Shown here piece by piece: positions 1 to 6,276 of a stretch of 24,736 nucleotides of DNA. How positions within the stretch are numbered: the first letter of the stretch is position 1; each line of letters opens with the position of its first letter. The position numbers were made by a program, and so were the translations under genes. Source of the stretch: a virus. The stretch lies in the IMG/VR virus record IMGVR_UViG_3300013307_000047, positions 1 to 24,736 of that record. One strand, written 5' to 3'. The notes below the pieces were generated by a model. The model saw only the letters and a program-made list of their open reading frames with translations, had not been told where the DNA came from and did no database searches.

Positions 1-2
1 AA

Positions 3-248
3 GCAACGCCTCAGCCTAACGGTATTCAAGACGTTTTACGCCGTGGCTATATGACTGTGAAATGTAATGCCGGTACAGCTAAGAAAGCAGGCACAGTTTA
101 TGTTCGTATTGCTGCTGGCACTGCTGCTAAACCAGTTGGGGGTATTGAAGCGGCGGCAGATGGAGCAAACAGCATTATCTTACCAAACGCATTTTTTATG
201 CATGATGCTGATGCACAAGGCAACGTAGAAATCTCATTTAACATTTAA
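3..248 (+). CDS. Partial capsid cement/decoration protein (C-terminal part)
   Basis: The reading frame is open from the first bases of the window, so this is the 3' end of a gene that starts upstream. The ATG at 51 is probably an internal methionine. The visible 81 residues (…GIQDVLRRGYMTVK… ending VEISFNI) are rich in Gly, Ala and Val with short beta-strand-like segments. They resemble the C-terminus of the small structural cement (Gp24-type) proteins encoded just before DUF2184-type capsid genes. Such proteins bind the outside of the capsid lattice and stabilise it. The position directly before the major capsid gene supports this. A hairpin with a T-tract follows the stop. The family call is from memory of similar proteins and is moderate. 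Confidence 0.6.
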   Translation, partial: ATPQPNGIQDVLRRGYMTVKCNAGTAKKAGTVYVRIAAGTAAKPVGGIEAAADGANSIILPNAFFMHDADAQGNVEISFNI

Positions 249-268
249 AAAATTATTGAATAGCACGG

Positions 269-290
269 CCACCGATTAGGTGGTTTTTTT
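269..290 (+). terminator. Hairpin/T-tract between cement and capsid genes
   Basis: Arms CCACC and GGTGG flank the loop GATTA and are followed by seven T. An outer GCAC/GTGC pair (263-266 / 291-294) could extend the fold around the T-tract. The capsid ribosome binding site (TTGGAG) lies only a few bases downstream. It may therefore attenuate or stabilise transcripts rather than end them. Confidence 0.6.
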
Positions 291-310
291 GTGCTTGGAG
301 AAAAGACAAT

Positions 311-1336
311 ATGAGCAAGTTATTAACTGCAAATACTATTGCGCAAGCATTGGCAATGGGAACAGCAACACCTGTACGAGCTCGTACACGTGACCACATG
401 ATGACGTTTGACTCGCAGACGGTAGATAGTACGGGCGTTTTTTTAGTTGGTGAGTTAGAACGTCTTGACCAAACAATGCATGAACCACTAGCTGATGTGA
501 CATGGTCGCGTGACATTGATCTACGCTCAGACGTATCAATTGCAGATGAAATTTCGAGTTTCTCGAATGCATCATTTGCGGCGGCTGGTGGTGCATCTCC
601 TCAAGGTAAATCTTGGGTGGGTAAGAATGCTGATGCAATCCAAGGTATCGCGTTGGATATCGGTAAAACAGCACAGCCATTAACCCTATGGGCTAACCAG
701 ATTGGCTGGACTATTCCAGAATTAGAGTCTGCTCGCCAAGTAGGTCGACCTGTAGACGCCTTAAAACATAGCGGTTTGATTCTTAAGCACAACATGGATA
801 CCGATGAGCAAGTCTATATCGGCGACGAGGTAATTGGTGTTCAGGGTCTTTTAAACTCTGACAAAGTTGGAGCTACCAACGTTAATAAGAGCTGGAAACT
901 CGCAACTGCTGATGAAATCTTGGCAGATGTAAATATGATTTTATATAACGCTTGGATGGCTTCCGCATTCGCAGTGTGTCCTTCTAAGCTTTTATTGCCA
1001 CCAGAGCAATTTAGTTCAATCGTGACACGTAAAGTATCTGATGCAGGCAATATCTCAATCCTTGAATATATCAAGGTTAACTGTATTTCCAACGCCAAAA
1101 ACGGCAAACCTTTAGATATTCAACCATCTAAATGGTGTACTGGTCGAGGTACTGCTGGTACAGACCGCATGATGTGCTATACGCAAAATGAAAATCGGGT
1201 CCGTTTCCCAATGGTTCCTCTTCAACGTACCCCAGTTGAATACCGTGATTTACGTCAATTGACGACCTATTACGGCCGCTTGGGTGCAGTTGAATGGGTG
1301 TACCCAGAAACAGCGTTTTATGCCGATGGTCTATAA
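311..1336 (+). CDS. Major capsid protein, DUF2184-type
   Basis: This 341-residue protein should form the phage capsid shell. The N-terminus (MSKLLTANTIAQALAMGT) leads into a long body with regions such as SRDIDLRSDVSIADEISSF and a C-terminal LTTYYGRLGAVEWVYPETAFYADGL. These match the DUF2184 group of HK97-like major capsid proteins found in Acinetobacter and other proteobacterial myoviruses. No separate protease or scaffold gene is visible downstream. The start is an ATG with a TTGGAG ribosome binding site about 10 bases upstream. The neighbours, a cement protein before and connector genes after, fit a head morphogenesis block. Confidence 0.85.
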   Translation: MSKLLTANTIAQALAMGTATPVRARTRDHMMTFDSQTVDSTGVFLVGELERLDQTMHEPLADVTWSRDIDLRSDVSIADEISSFSNASFAAAGGASPQGKSWVGKNADAIQGIALDIGKTAQPLTLWANQIGWTIPELESARQVGRPVDALKHSGLILKHNMDTDEQVYIGDEVIGVQGLLNSDKVGATNVNKSWKLATADEILADVNMILYNAWMASAFAVCPSKLLLPPEQFSSIVTRKVSDAGNISILEYIKVNCISNAKNGKPLDIQPSKWCTGRGTAGTDRMMCYTQNENRVRFPMVPLQRTPVEYRDLRQLTTYYGRLGAVEWVYPETAFYADGL

Positions 1337-1349
1337 GAGGAATTAAGAC

Positions 1350-1835
1350 ATGAGCAAACAAGTACAAATTCTTCTTTCTCGTTCGCTAACGGTAAATCTT
1401 GGCACTGATGAACATGGGCAGCCAAAATCAGAAAAGCTGTCTGCGGGTTTACAGCTTGTAGATTCTGAAATTGCTGAAAACTGGTTTGTAAAAGCCCATT
1501 GCCAAGAGATTTCTAATAACGATATCCAAACTGGTGAACTTCAAAAACAATTGGAAATTGCGAATGAAGAATTAAGTATTCTTCAATCGCAGTCTAATGA
1601 AGACACTAAGAAAATCGGACAGCTCGAAGGGGCTATTAATGAACGCGATACCGAAATCGCCAATCTTAAGATCCAGTTGACTAAGACACAGCAAGAACAG
1701 TCTGACGCAGCAAAAACTGAAATTGGCATTTTGAAAGATCAGCTTAAAGCTCGCGATACCGAAATCGCCAAATTAAAAGCCGATGCAGCCAAAGCAGCTC
1801 CAGCAAAAGAAAAAGACGTGCTGAAGGAAACCTAA
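1350..1835 (+). CDS. Unrecognised coiled-coil protein next to the capsid gene
   Basis: I do not recognise this 161-residue protein beyond its setting. Residues 1-55 form a small globular-looking part (VDSEIAENWFVKAH near residue 45) that resembles short phage proteins encoded beside capsid genes. From about residue 65 to 150 it is strongly coiled-coil, with repeating Leu/Ile and many Glu/Lys/Gln. It contains two copies of RDTEIA followed by LK-type heptads, encoded by an identical 20-bp stretch at 1644-1663 and 1752-1771. The tail is Ala/Lys-rich. The ATG at 1350 has GAGG upstream, 13 bases after the capsid stop, so the two are co-transcribed. A role as head fibre, scaffold-like or connector accessory protein is only inference. 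Confidence 0.7.
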   Translation: MSKQVQILLSRSLTVNLGTDEHGQPKSEKLSAGLQLVDSEIAENWFVKAHCQEISNNDIQTGELQKQLEIANEELSILQSQSNEDTKKIGQLEGAINERDTEIANLKIQLTKTQQEQSDAAKTEIGILKDQLKARDTEIAKLKADAAKAAPAKEKDVLKET

Positions 1836-1838
1836 CCC

Positions 1839-2225
1839 ATGATCAGTGAATCCTCTTTTCGTGAAGAAATGCCGGCTTTTGCTGATACAACGCAATATCC
1901 ATCATTTCAGTTTAATTTCTATTTAAACCTTGGGAAAAAGTTACTTCGCCCAGAACGTTGGGAGGATACGCTTGATTATGGTTTAACTCTGTTCATTGCC
2001 CATTATCTTATGCTTTACCGGCGTACGATGGCGATGACTGCCGTTGGTGGCGATGCTGGAAAGATTGTGGGGAATGAAACGTCTAAGTCTGTTGATGGTG
2101 TTGCTAAATCAATGGATGTTTCAGGCGTTCTCATTACTGATGCTGGCCACTGGAACCAGACAACATGGGGAGTTCAGTTTTATCAGCTCTTGCTGATGGC
2201 TGGCGCTGGAGGCATTCAGCTATGA
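1839..2225 (+). CDS. Head-tail connector protein, DUF4054-type
   Basis: This 128-residue protein begins with a short acidic motif (FREEMPAFADTTQYP) and an amphipathic helical body (LTLFIAHYLMLYRR). It ends in GVQFYQLLLMAGAGGIQL. This pattern is typical of DUF4054 proteins, which lie downstream of DUF2184-type capsid genes and are thought to act as head-completion adaptors below the portal. It starts 3 bases after the coiled-coil gene. Its stop overlaps the next start as ATGA, suggesting translational coupling. The assignment rests on length, ending and gene order. Confidence 0.75.
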   Translation: MISESSFREEMPAFADTTQYPSFQFNFYLNLGKKLLRPERWEDTLDYGLTLFIAHYLMLYRRTMAMTAVGGDAGKIVGNETSKSVDGVAKSMDVSGVLITDAGHWNQTTWGVQFYQLLLMAGAGGIQL

Positions 2226-2782
2226 GTAGTGGTGTTAAATCTTCTGGTAAGGGTCTTGCAGATATCTTTCAAGCTTTCGCTGAATTGTCGCAAATGGATG
2301 TATTGGTCGGTATTCCTCATGGTGAGGCTCGAACTGATGGTGATGGTATCACTAATGCGCAAATTGGCTACCTTCAGGAAAATGGCTCACCTTCACAAAA
2401 TATTCCAGAACGACCTTTCCTTGTTCCGGGTGTTGAAGAAGTGCAAGAAAAGGTGGGCGATAAGCTAGTTAAGGCGGTTAATGCTGGTTTAGCAGGCAAT
2501 AGGCAAAGAATGATGTTGTTGCTTGAATCCGCTGGGATGATTGCAATGAATTCGGTCAGAGCCTATTTCGTGAATGGTGAATTTGCTCCTCTATCTTTGG
2601 CCACAATCCGTGCTCGAGCAAGGCGTGGACGTAAGGGCGCTAAACAGTATCTTAAACAGCTTGAAACTGGTCCTGCAGAAACAGGCCTGGTTCGGCCGTT
2701 GATCGATACGGGCGAGCTCAGAAAGTCGGTAACTTACATCATTATGAAAAAGGACAAGGAGATTAAACGTGCCTCAACTTGA
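2222..2782 (+). CDS. Neck/virion morphogenesis protein (gp10-like)
   Basis: This is a 186-residue basic protein. The start chosen is ATG 2222, which overlaps the upstream stop (ATGA). The frame is open further upstream to 2165, but that would overlap the DUF4054 gene by about 60 bases. Visible motifs are IPERPFLVPGVEE at about residues 60-72, an Arg-rich stretch (TIRARARRGRKGA), and PLIDTGELRKSVTY near the C-terminus. The pairing of 'PERPFL' with 'DTGELRxS' is characteristic of HK97 gp10-like and related tail-completion/virion morphogenesis proteins, which sit at the neck. It overlaps the next gene by 14 bases. Confidence 0.7.
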   Translation: MSSGVKSSGKGLADIFQAFAELSQMDVLVGIPHGEARTDGDGITNAQIGYLQENGSPSQNIPERPFLVPGVEEVQEKVGDKLVKAVNAGLAGNRQRMMLLLESAGMIAMNSVRAYFVNGEFAPLSLATIRARARRGRKGAKQYLKQLETGPAETGLVRPLIDTGELRKSVTYIIMKKDKEIKRAST

Positions 2783-3137
2783 TGTCTCAGATGTTCTCTT
2801 AGATCCAGACTTTATGTACAAGGGCATTATTTGCAAGCGCACAGAAGTAATCGTAGGAAATAATGGACGGCCGCAAGAGACGACTACAACAACCCCTTTT
2901 AATGGTGTCGTTACTACAAACAACGGTATCAAGATGGACCGCCGTGCAGATGGCACCTTGATTAAGGGTGCAATCAACATTCACACGCAATTTGCTTTAA
3001 TTGCGGGCGATAAAAACACCAAAGCCGATGAGATTACATGGAAGGGTAAAACTTACATTGTGTCTCAAGTGCTGGACAATTTGCACTATGGCAAAGGTTT
3101 CATAAAAGCAATTTGCGAGCTCAAGCCGCTGGGGTAA
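2769..3137 (+). CDS. Probable head-tail joining/closure protein
   Basis: This 122-residue protein starts at GTG 2769 inside the end of the preceding gene, with AAGGAG at 2756-2761 serving as ribosome binding site. It is largely beta-strand in character (RTEVIVGNNGRPQETTTTT, ITWKGKTYIVSQVLDN). The sequence is not strongly diagnostic. The ordered neighbours (DUF4054, gp10-like, this gene, tail terminator) place it where SPP1 gp16-like head-closure or joining proteins are encoded. The function is therefore inferred from context more than sequence. Confidence 0.6.
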   Translation: MPQLDVSDVLLDPDFMYKGIICKRTEVIVGNNGRPQETTTTTPFNGVVTTNNGIKMDRRADGTLIKGAINIHTQFALIAGDKNTKADEITWKGKTYIVSQVLDNLHYGKGFIKAICELKPLG

Positions 3138-3140
3138 ATC

Positions 3141-3686
3141 ATGGGTGACTCTGCTTCAGGGGGATATATCACCCCTAGTGGCGGATCTGCTTATGACCAA
3201 GAACTTGAGGATATTTTTCAAGCTTTCATTGTCGGGATTACTTCTTTACCTGGTGCAATGGTTCGTCCACGCTTCCAGAAAGACCCACCGCCATTTCCTG
3301 AAATTGGTGAGGATTGGTGCGCCTTCGCTGTTAAGTCAATAATTCCTGATGATGGGCCTTACTTCGACCAGAAAGACGAATCAATGGATTCAATTCGTCA
3401 TGAAGAGTTGACGCTATTTTTATCGTTCTATGGTGACCATGGCCAGTCGATAGCAAATGTCCTTAAAGATGGTCTAGCAATTCCGCAAAACATCGCGCAA
3501 CTCAAAGCGCAAAAAATCAAATTTATCAGTACCGGTGAGATCATCACCGCGCCTGACTTTCTCAATAATCAGTATGTACATCGATATGACCTTACCGCGG
3601 TATTCAAGCGGAAAACATTACGCACGTTTGCTGTTAAGTCATTTGTAGATGCTGGCCATATAGAATTTCCTAGGAGTAATCCATGA
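3141..3686 (+). CDS. Tail terminator (neck terminator) protein
   Basis: This 181-residue protein resembles the LIC_12616-like/gp12-like phage neck terminators. It has an N-terminal helix (ELEDIFQAFIVGITSLP), then a core carrying VRPRFQKDPPPFPEIGEDWCAF, LTLFLSFYGDHGQSIANVLKDGL and a final YDLTAVFKRKTLRTF. Such proteins cap the finished tail tube and sheath and form the interface with the head. It starts 3 bases after the joining gene and overlaps the sheath start as ATGA. The next two genes are sheath and tube, the expected order. Confidence 0.75.
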   Translation: MGDSASGGYITPSGGSAYDQELEDIFQAFIVGITSLPGAMVRPRFQKDPPPFPEIGEDWCAFAVKSIIPDDGPYFDQKDESMDSIRHEELTLFLSFYGDHGQSIANVLKDGLAIPQNIAQLKAQKIKFISTGEIITAPDFLNNQYVHRYDLTAVFKRKTLRTFAVKSFVDAGHIEFPRSNP

Positions 3687-5158
3687 CATTGCCTGTTCAA
3701 GACGTTGTTAATGTCTCCATTAGTTTGGCGGCATTAGCAGCAGGGCCGCGTAGTTTCGGTAACTTACTTATTCTTGGTGCAACTGATGGTGTTGTAGATC
3801 CAGTTGAACGTTTACGTGAATACTCTGGCCTTACACCTGTAGCATTAGATTACGGTACTGATGCACCAGAATATAAAGCTGCTGAACTGTACTTTGGACA
3901 ATCGCCAAAACCACGAACTTTATATATTGGCCGTTGGGTTAAATCGGCAAGTTCAGCCGTTTTGAAGGGTGCGGTTTTATCTGCAGCTCAACGTGATATT
4001 TCGAACTTCACAGCTATTTCAGATGGTTCAATGAAAATCACCATTGATGGTTCTGAAAAAGTTGTAACTGCCCTGAACTTATCAGCTGTCACCAATTTAA
4101 ATGGCGTGGCATCTGCTCTAACAGCCAAGCTGGGCACCGCTTCAGTAACTTGGAATGATGTTTATAACCGTTTTGAAATTACGTCATTAACCACAGGTAC
4201 TACTTCAACGATTTCTTACGCTATTGCAAATGCAACCGGCACGGACGTTTCTTCATTAATGGGTTTAACAGTTGGTCATGCTTCGGTACCAGTCAGTGGC
4301 TATGCGGCAGAACCTTTAATGGATGCGATTACGCACTTAGCTGACAAATCCCTTAAATGGTATGGGTTAGATATCGCAGAGCCTATTTCTGATGCGGATG
4401 TACAGGAAGTGGCAGCATTCATAAATGCGACATCACCATCTCGCATTTATGGCCAAACAATTACCAACTCTTTGGCATTAGATGGTACCAGCACAACTGA
4501 TCTGGCATACAAGCTCAGCAAATTAAATAACGGCCGTGTATTTTCAATCTTTTCTGGTGATACTGCTCATGCAGCAGCTTCAGTATTTGGGCGAGCATTT
4601 AGCGTTAATTTTAATGGTGCCAATACAACCATTACTTTGAAGTTTAAGCAGCTTCCGGGTGTTGAAGCTGAAGATTTACAGGTTTCCCAAGCAAAAGCGC
4701 TTAAAGATAAAAATTGCAATGTTTTTGCAGGGTACAACAACGACACAGCCATCCTTCAAGAAGGCGTGATGTGTGACGGTTCATTTATTGATGAGCGTCA
4801 TGGTCTTGACTGGTTGCAAAACCATTTAGAGACAGCTCTGTGGAATCTTTTTTACACCACACCAACTAAAGTTCCGCAACTGGAGAGTGGCGTAAATCGC
4901 CAATGTACGGTGCTTGAACGGGCATTAGAGCAAGCTGTAACTAATGGTCTTATTGGCCCTGGTCAATGGAATGGTGATTCTTTTGGAGCTTTAGAAACTG
5001 GTGACTACCTTCCAAAAGGATATTACGTGTTTGCCAATAGTCTGGATGATCAAGCTCAATCAGAACGTGAAGCCCGTAAATCTCCAGTTTTTCAGATCGC
5101 AATCAAATTGGCTGGTGCAACACATTTCTCTGATGTGCTTGTCTCAGTAAATCGCTAA
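3683..5158 (+). CDS. Contractile tail sheath protein, DUF3383-type
   Basis: This 491-residue protein should polymerise around the tail tube and contract on infection. The opening (LPVQDVVNVSISLAALA) with GNLLILGATDGVVDP, the YIGRW segment near residue 90 and the C-terminal GYYVFANSLDDQAQSEREAR are typical of DUF3383 sheath-like proteins. Its length fits that family. Its presence, with a tube gene directly downstream, shows that the phage is a myovirus. ATG 3683 overlaps the preceding stop by four bases. Confidence 0.88.
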   Translation: MTLPVQDVVNVSISLAALAAGPRSFGNLLILGATDGVVDPVERLREYSGLTPVALDYGTDAPEYKAAELYFGQSPKPRTLYIGRWVKSASSAVLKGAVLSAAQRDISNFTAISDGSMKITIDGSEKVVTALNLSAVTNLNGVASALTAKLGTASVTWNDVYNRFEITSLTTGTTSTISYAIANATGTDVSSLMGLTVGHASVPVSGYAAEPLMDAITHLADKSLKWYGLDIAEPISDADVQEVAAFINATSPSRIYGQTITNSLALDGTSTTDLAYKLSKLNNGRVFSIFSGDTAHAAASVFGRAFSVNFNGANTTITLKFKQLPGVEAEDLQVSQAKALKDKNCNVFAGYNNDTAILQEGVMCDGSFIDERHGLDWLQNHLETALWNLFYTTPTKVPQLESGVNRQCTVLERALEQAVTNGLIGPGQWNGDSFGALETGDYLPKGYYVFANSLDDQAQSEREARKSPVFQIAIKLAGATHFSDVLVSVNR

Positions 5159-5173
5159 TAAGGACAAGAAAAT

Positions 5174-5617
5174 ATGTCTACATATTCATTTATGGATACT
5201 CAGTGCACACTTGCCAGTGATGACGGAGTAATTGACCTAGGGTACGGCGCTGGCGTTGCAGATGAAGGTATTACCATTGCAATGGCTGGTGATGCCAACA
5301 CCATGACTATTGGCGCAGACGGTGAAGGGATGCATTCATTAAGCGCGAATAAGTCTGGCACTGTGACTGTACGTTTATTAAAGACTTCACCAATTAATGC
5401 CAAGCTTTCCAATCTCTACCACATCCAGCGTTCAAGCACGAAAAAGTGGGGTAAAAACACAATCACATTGAACCATACAGGTTCTGGTGATAACGCTACT
5501 GCCACTAAATGTGCTTTTAAGAAACATGCGGATTTAGCTTATAAGACAGTCGGTGACTTTAATGAATGGGCTTTTGACGCAATCAAGATCGACCAGAAGT
5601 TAGGAGCATATGAATAA
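5174..5617 (+). CDS. Tail tube protein, DUF3277-type
   Basis: This 147-residue protein matches the DUF3277 tail-tube group in length and pattern. It begins with YSFMDTQCTLASDDGVIDLG, has a Gly/Asp-rich strand region (AMAGDANTMTIGADGEGM), a central SANKSGTVTVRLLKTSPIN, and a C-terminal VGDFNEWAFDAIKI. Hexamers of such proteins stack to form the inner tube through which DNA passes. A GGA-containing ribosome binding site lies before ATG 5174. The stop overlaps the next start by one base (TAATG), typical of coupled tail genes. Confidence 0.85.
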   Translation: MSTYSFMDTQCTLASDDGVIDLGYGAGVADEGITIAMAGDANTMTIGADGEGMHSLSANKSGTVTVRLLKTSPINAKLSNLYHIQRSSTKKWGKNTITLNHTGSGDNATATKCAFKKHADLAYKTVGDFNEWAFDAIKIDQKLGAYE

Positions 5618-6081
5618 TGCAAATTGGTAATCATAATTACGAAATTGGCCGTTTAGATGCTTTTGATCAATTTCACGTATCTCGAAAAATTGCACCAATT
5701 GTTCCTACGATTGTTCCCTTTATGACTGAGATTCTGAAAAGCAATGTCATGGATCTTTTAGATAAGTTTGGGGATGATCCGGATAATCCAGATCTAAGCG
5801 CTTTAGAAGATTTTGATCTAAATAGTTTTGGTGAAGCGATTCAGCCTTTTATCGATGCATTTGCGAAGATGCCCGAAGAAGATGCTAACTACGTTATGAA
5901 AAAGTGCCTATCAGTCGTTACACGTGATGGTGCACGATTAGTAGTTAAAGATGCCTTGATGTTTGACGATTTAGGTATTGAGCACATCCTTCCCCTAACA
6001 ATTGCAGTGATTCGCATTAACTTGGGAAATTTTATTCAAGGGTTGCTTATGAAGGCATTGAGCAAGAAGCAGCCCACTTAA
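5617..6081 (+). CDS. Tail assembly chaperone (zero-frame product)
   Basis: This 154-residue acidic protein lies between the tube and tape measure genes, the usual place of the tail assembly chaperone (lambda gpG equivalent). It starts with MQIGNHNYEIGRLDAFDQFHVSRKIAPI, a form common to these chaperones in DUF3277-type phages, and is helical and Asp/Glu-rich in the middle. It should coat the tape measure during tail assembly and be absent from the mature virion. Its final 17 codons run past a slippery sequence at 6024-6033, where a -1 shift would give a longer form. The conserved continuation in the other frame supports this. Confidence 0.8.
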   Translation: MQIGNHNYEIGRLDAFDQFHVSRKIAPIVPTIVPFMTEILKSNVMDLLDKFGDDPDNPDLSALEDFDLNSFGEAIQPFIDAFAKMPEEDANYVMKKCLSVVTRDGARLVVKDALMFDDLGIEHILPLTIAVIRINLGNFIQGLLMKALSKKQPT

Positions 6082-6269
6082 AATTTAAGCATTTACCAGA
6101 CCACGATGACTGGCTTTTACGGCCTGTGATTCGTGGTCTTTGTCGTTTTGAATCTTTAAAAGATGGAACAGTAGATCTGGCCGATATTGCATTGATGAAC
6201 GATGCATTGGATGTGCAGGCAGATAACCAGCTTTTACTCGAACAATATAACGAACAGAAAAAAAGTTGA
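6021..6269 (+). CDS. -1 frameshift extension of the tail chaperone (gpGT-like)
   Basis: The -1 frame is open from just after a TAA at 6018-6020 to TGA 6267-6269 and has no good start codon or ribosome binding site of its own. Read from the slippery site it gives about 79 codons, including EAAHLKFKHLPDHDDWLLRP, VIRGLCRFESLKDGTVDLAD and a final LLLEQYNEQKKS. Joined to 138 codons of the upstream gene, this makes a protein of about 217 residues. The 'HDDWLLRP…I.GLCRFESLKDG' pattern looks like a conserved chaperone T-domain, not chance coding. This gene would otherwise leave 195 bases unexplained before the tape measure. Confidence 0.75.
   Translation, partial: LGKFYSRVAYEGIEQEAAHLKFKHLPDHDDWLLRPVIRGLCRFESLKDGTVDLADIALMNDALDVQADNQLLLEQYNEQKKS
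6024..6033 (+). promoter_or_regulatory. Programmed -1 ribosomal frameshift site
   Basis: GGGAAATTTT contains two overlapping X_XXY_YYZ heptamers in the zero frame: G_GGA_AAT (6024-6030) and A_AAT_TTT (6027-6033). Either slip leads into the same downstream frame. The site lies about 50 bases before the zero-frame stop, as in lambda-type G/GT frameshifting. Confidence 0.75.
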
Positions 6270-6276
6270 GATAGAC

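Noticed and set aside
336-680. Leftward open frame inside the capsid gene
   Set aside because: It is a shadow of the well-supported capsid gene, with no ribosome binding site or recognisable protein. The same holds for the other antisense frames across the structural genes.
6257-6265. Run of seven A as an alternative frameshift site
   Set aside because: It lies at the very end of the chaperone extension, and slipping there adds only a few residues.
6202-6276. Upstream extension of the tape measure gene
   Set aside because: It overlaps the frameshifted chaperone tail, which has a convincing protein sequence in another frame. ATG 6277 fits better.
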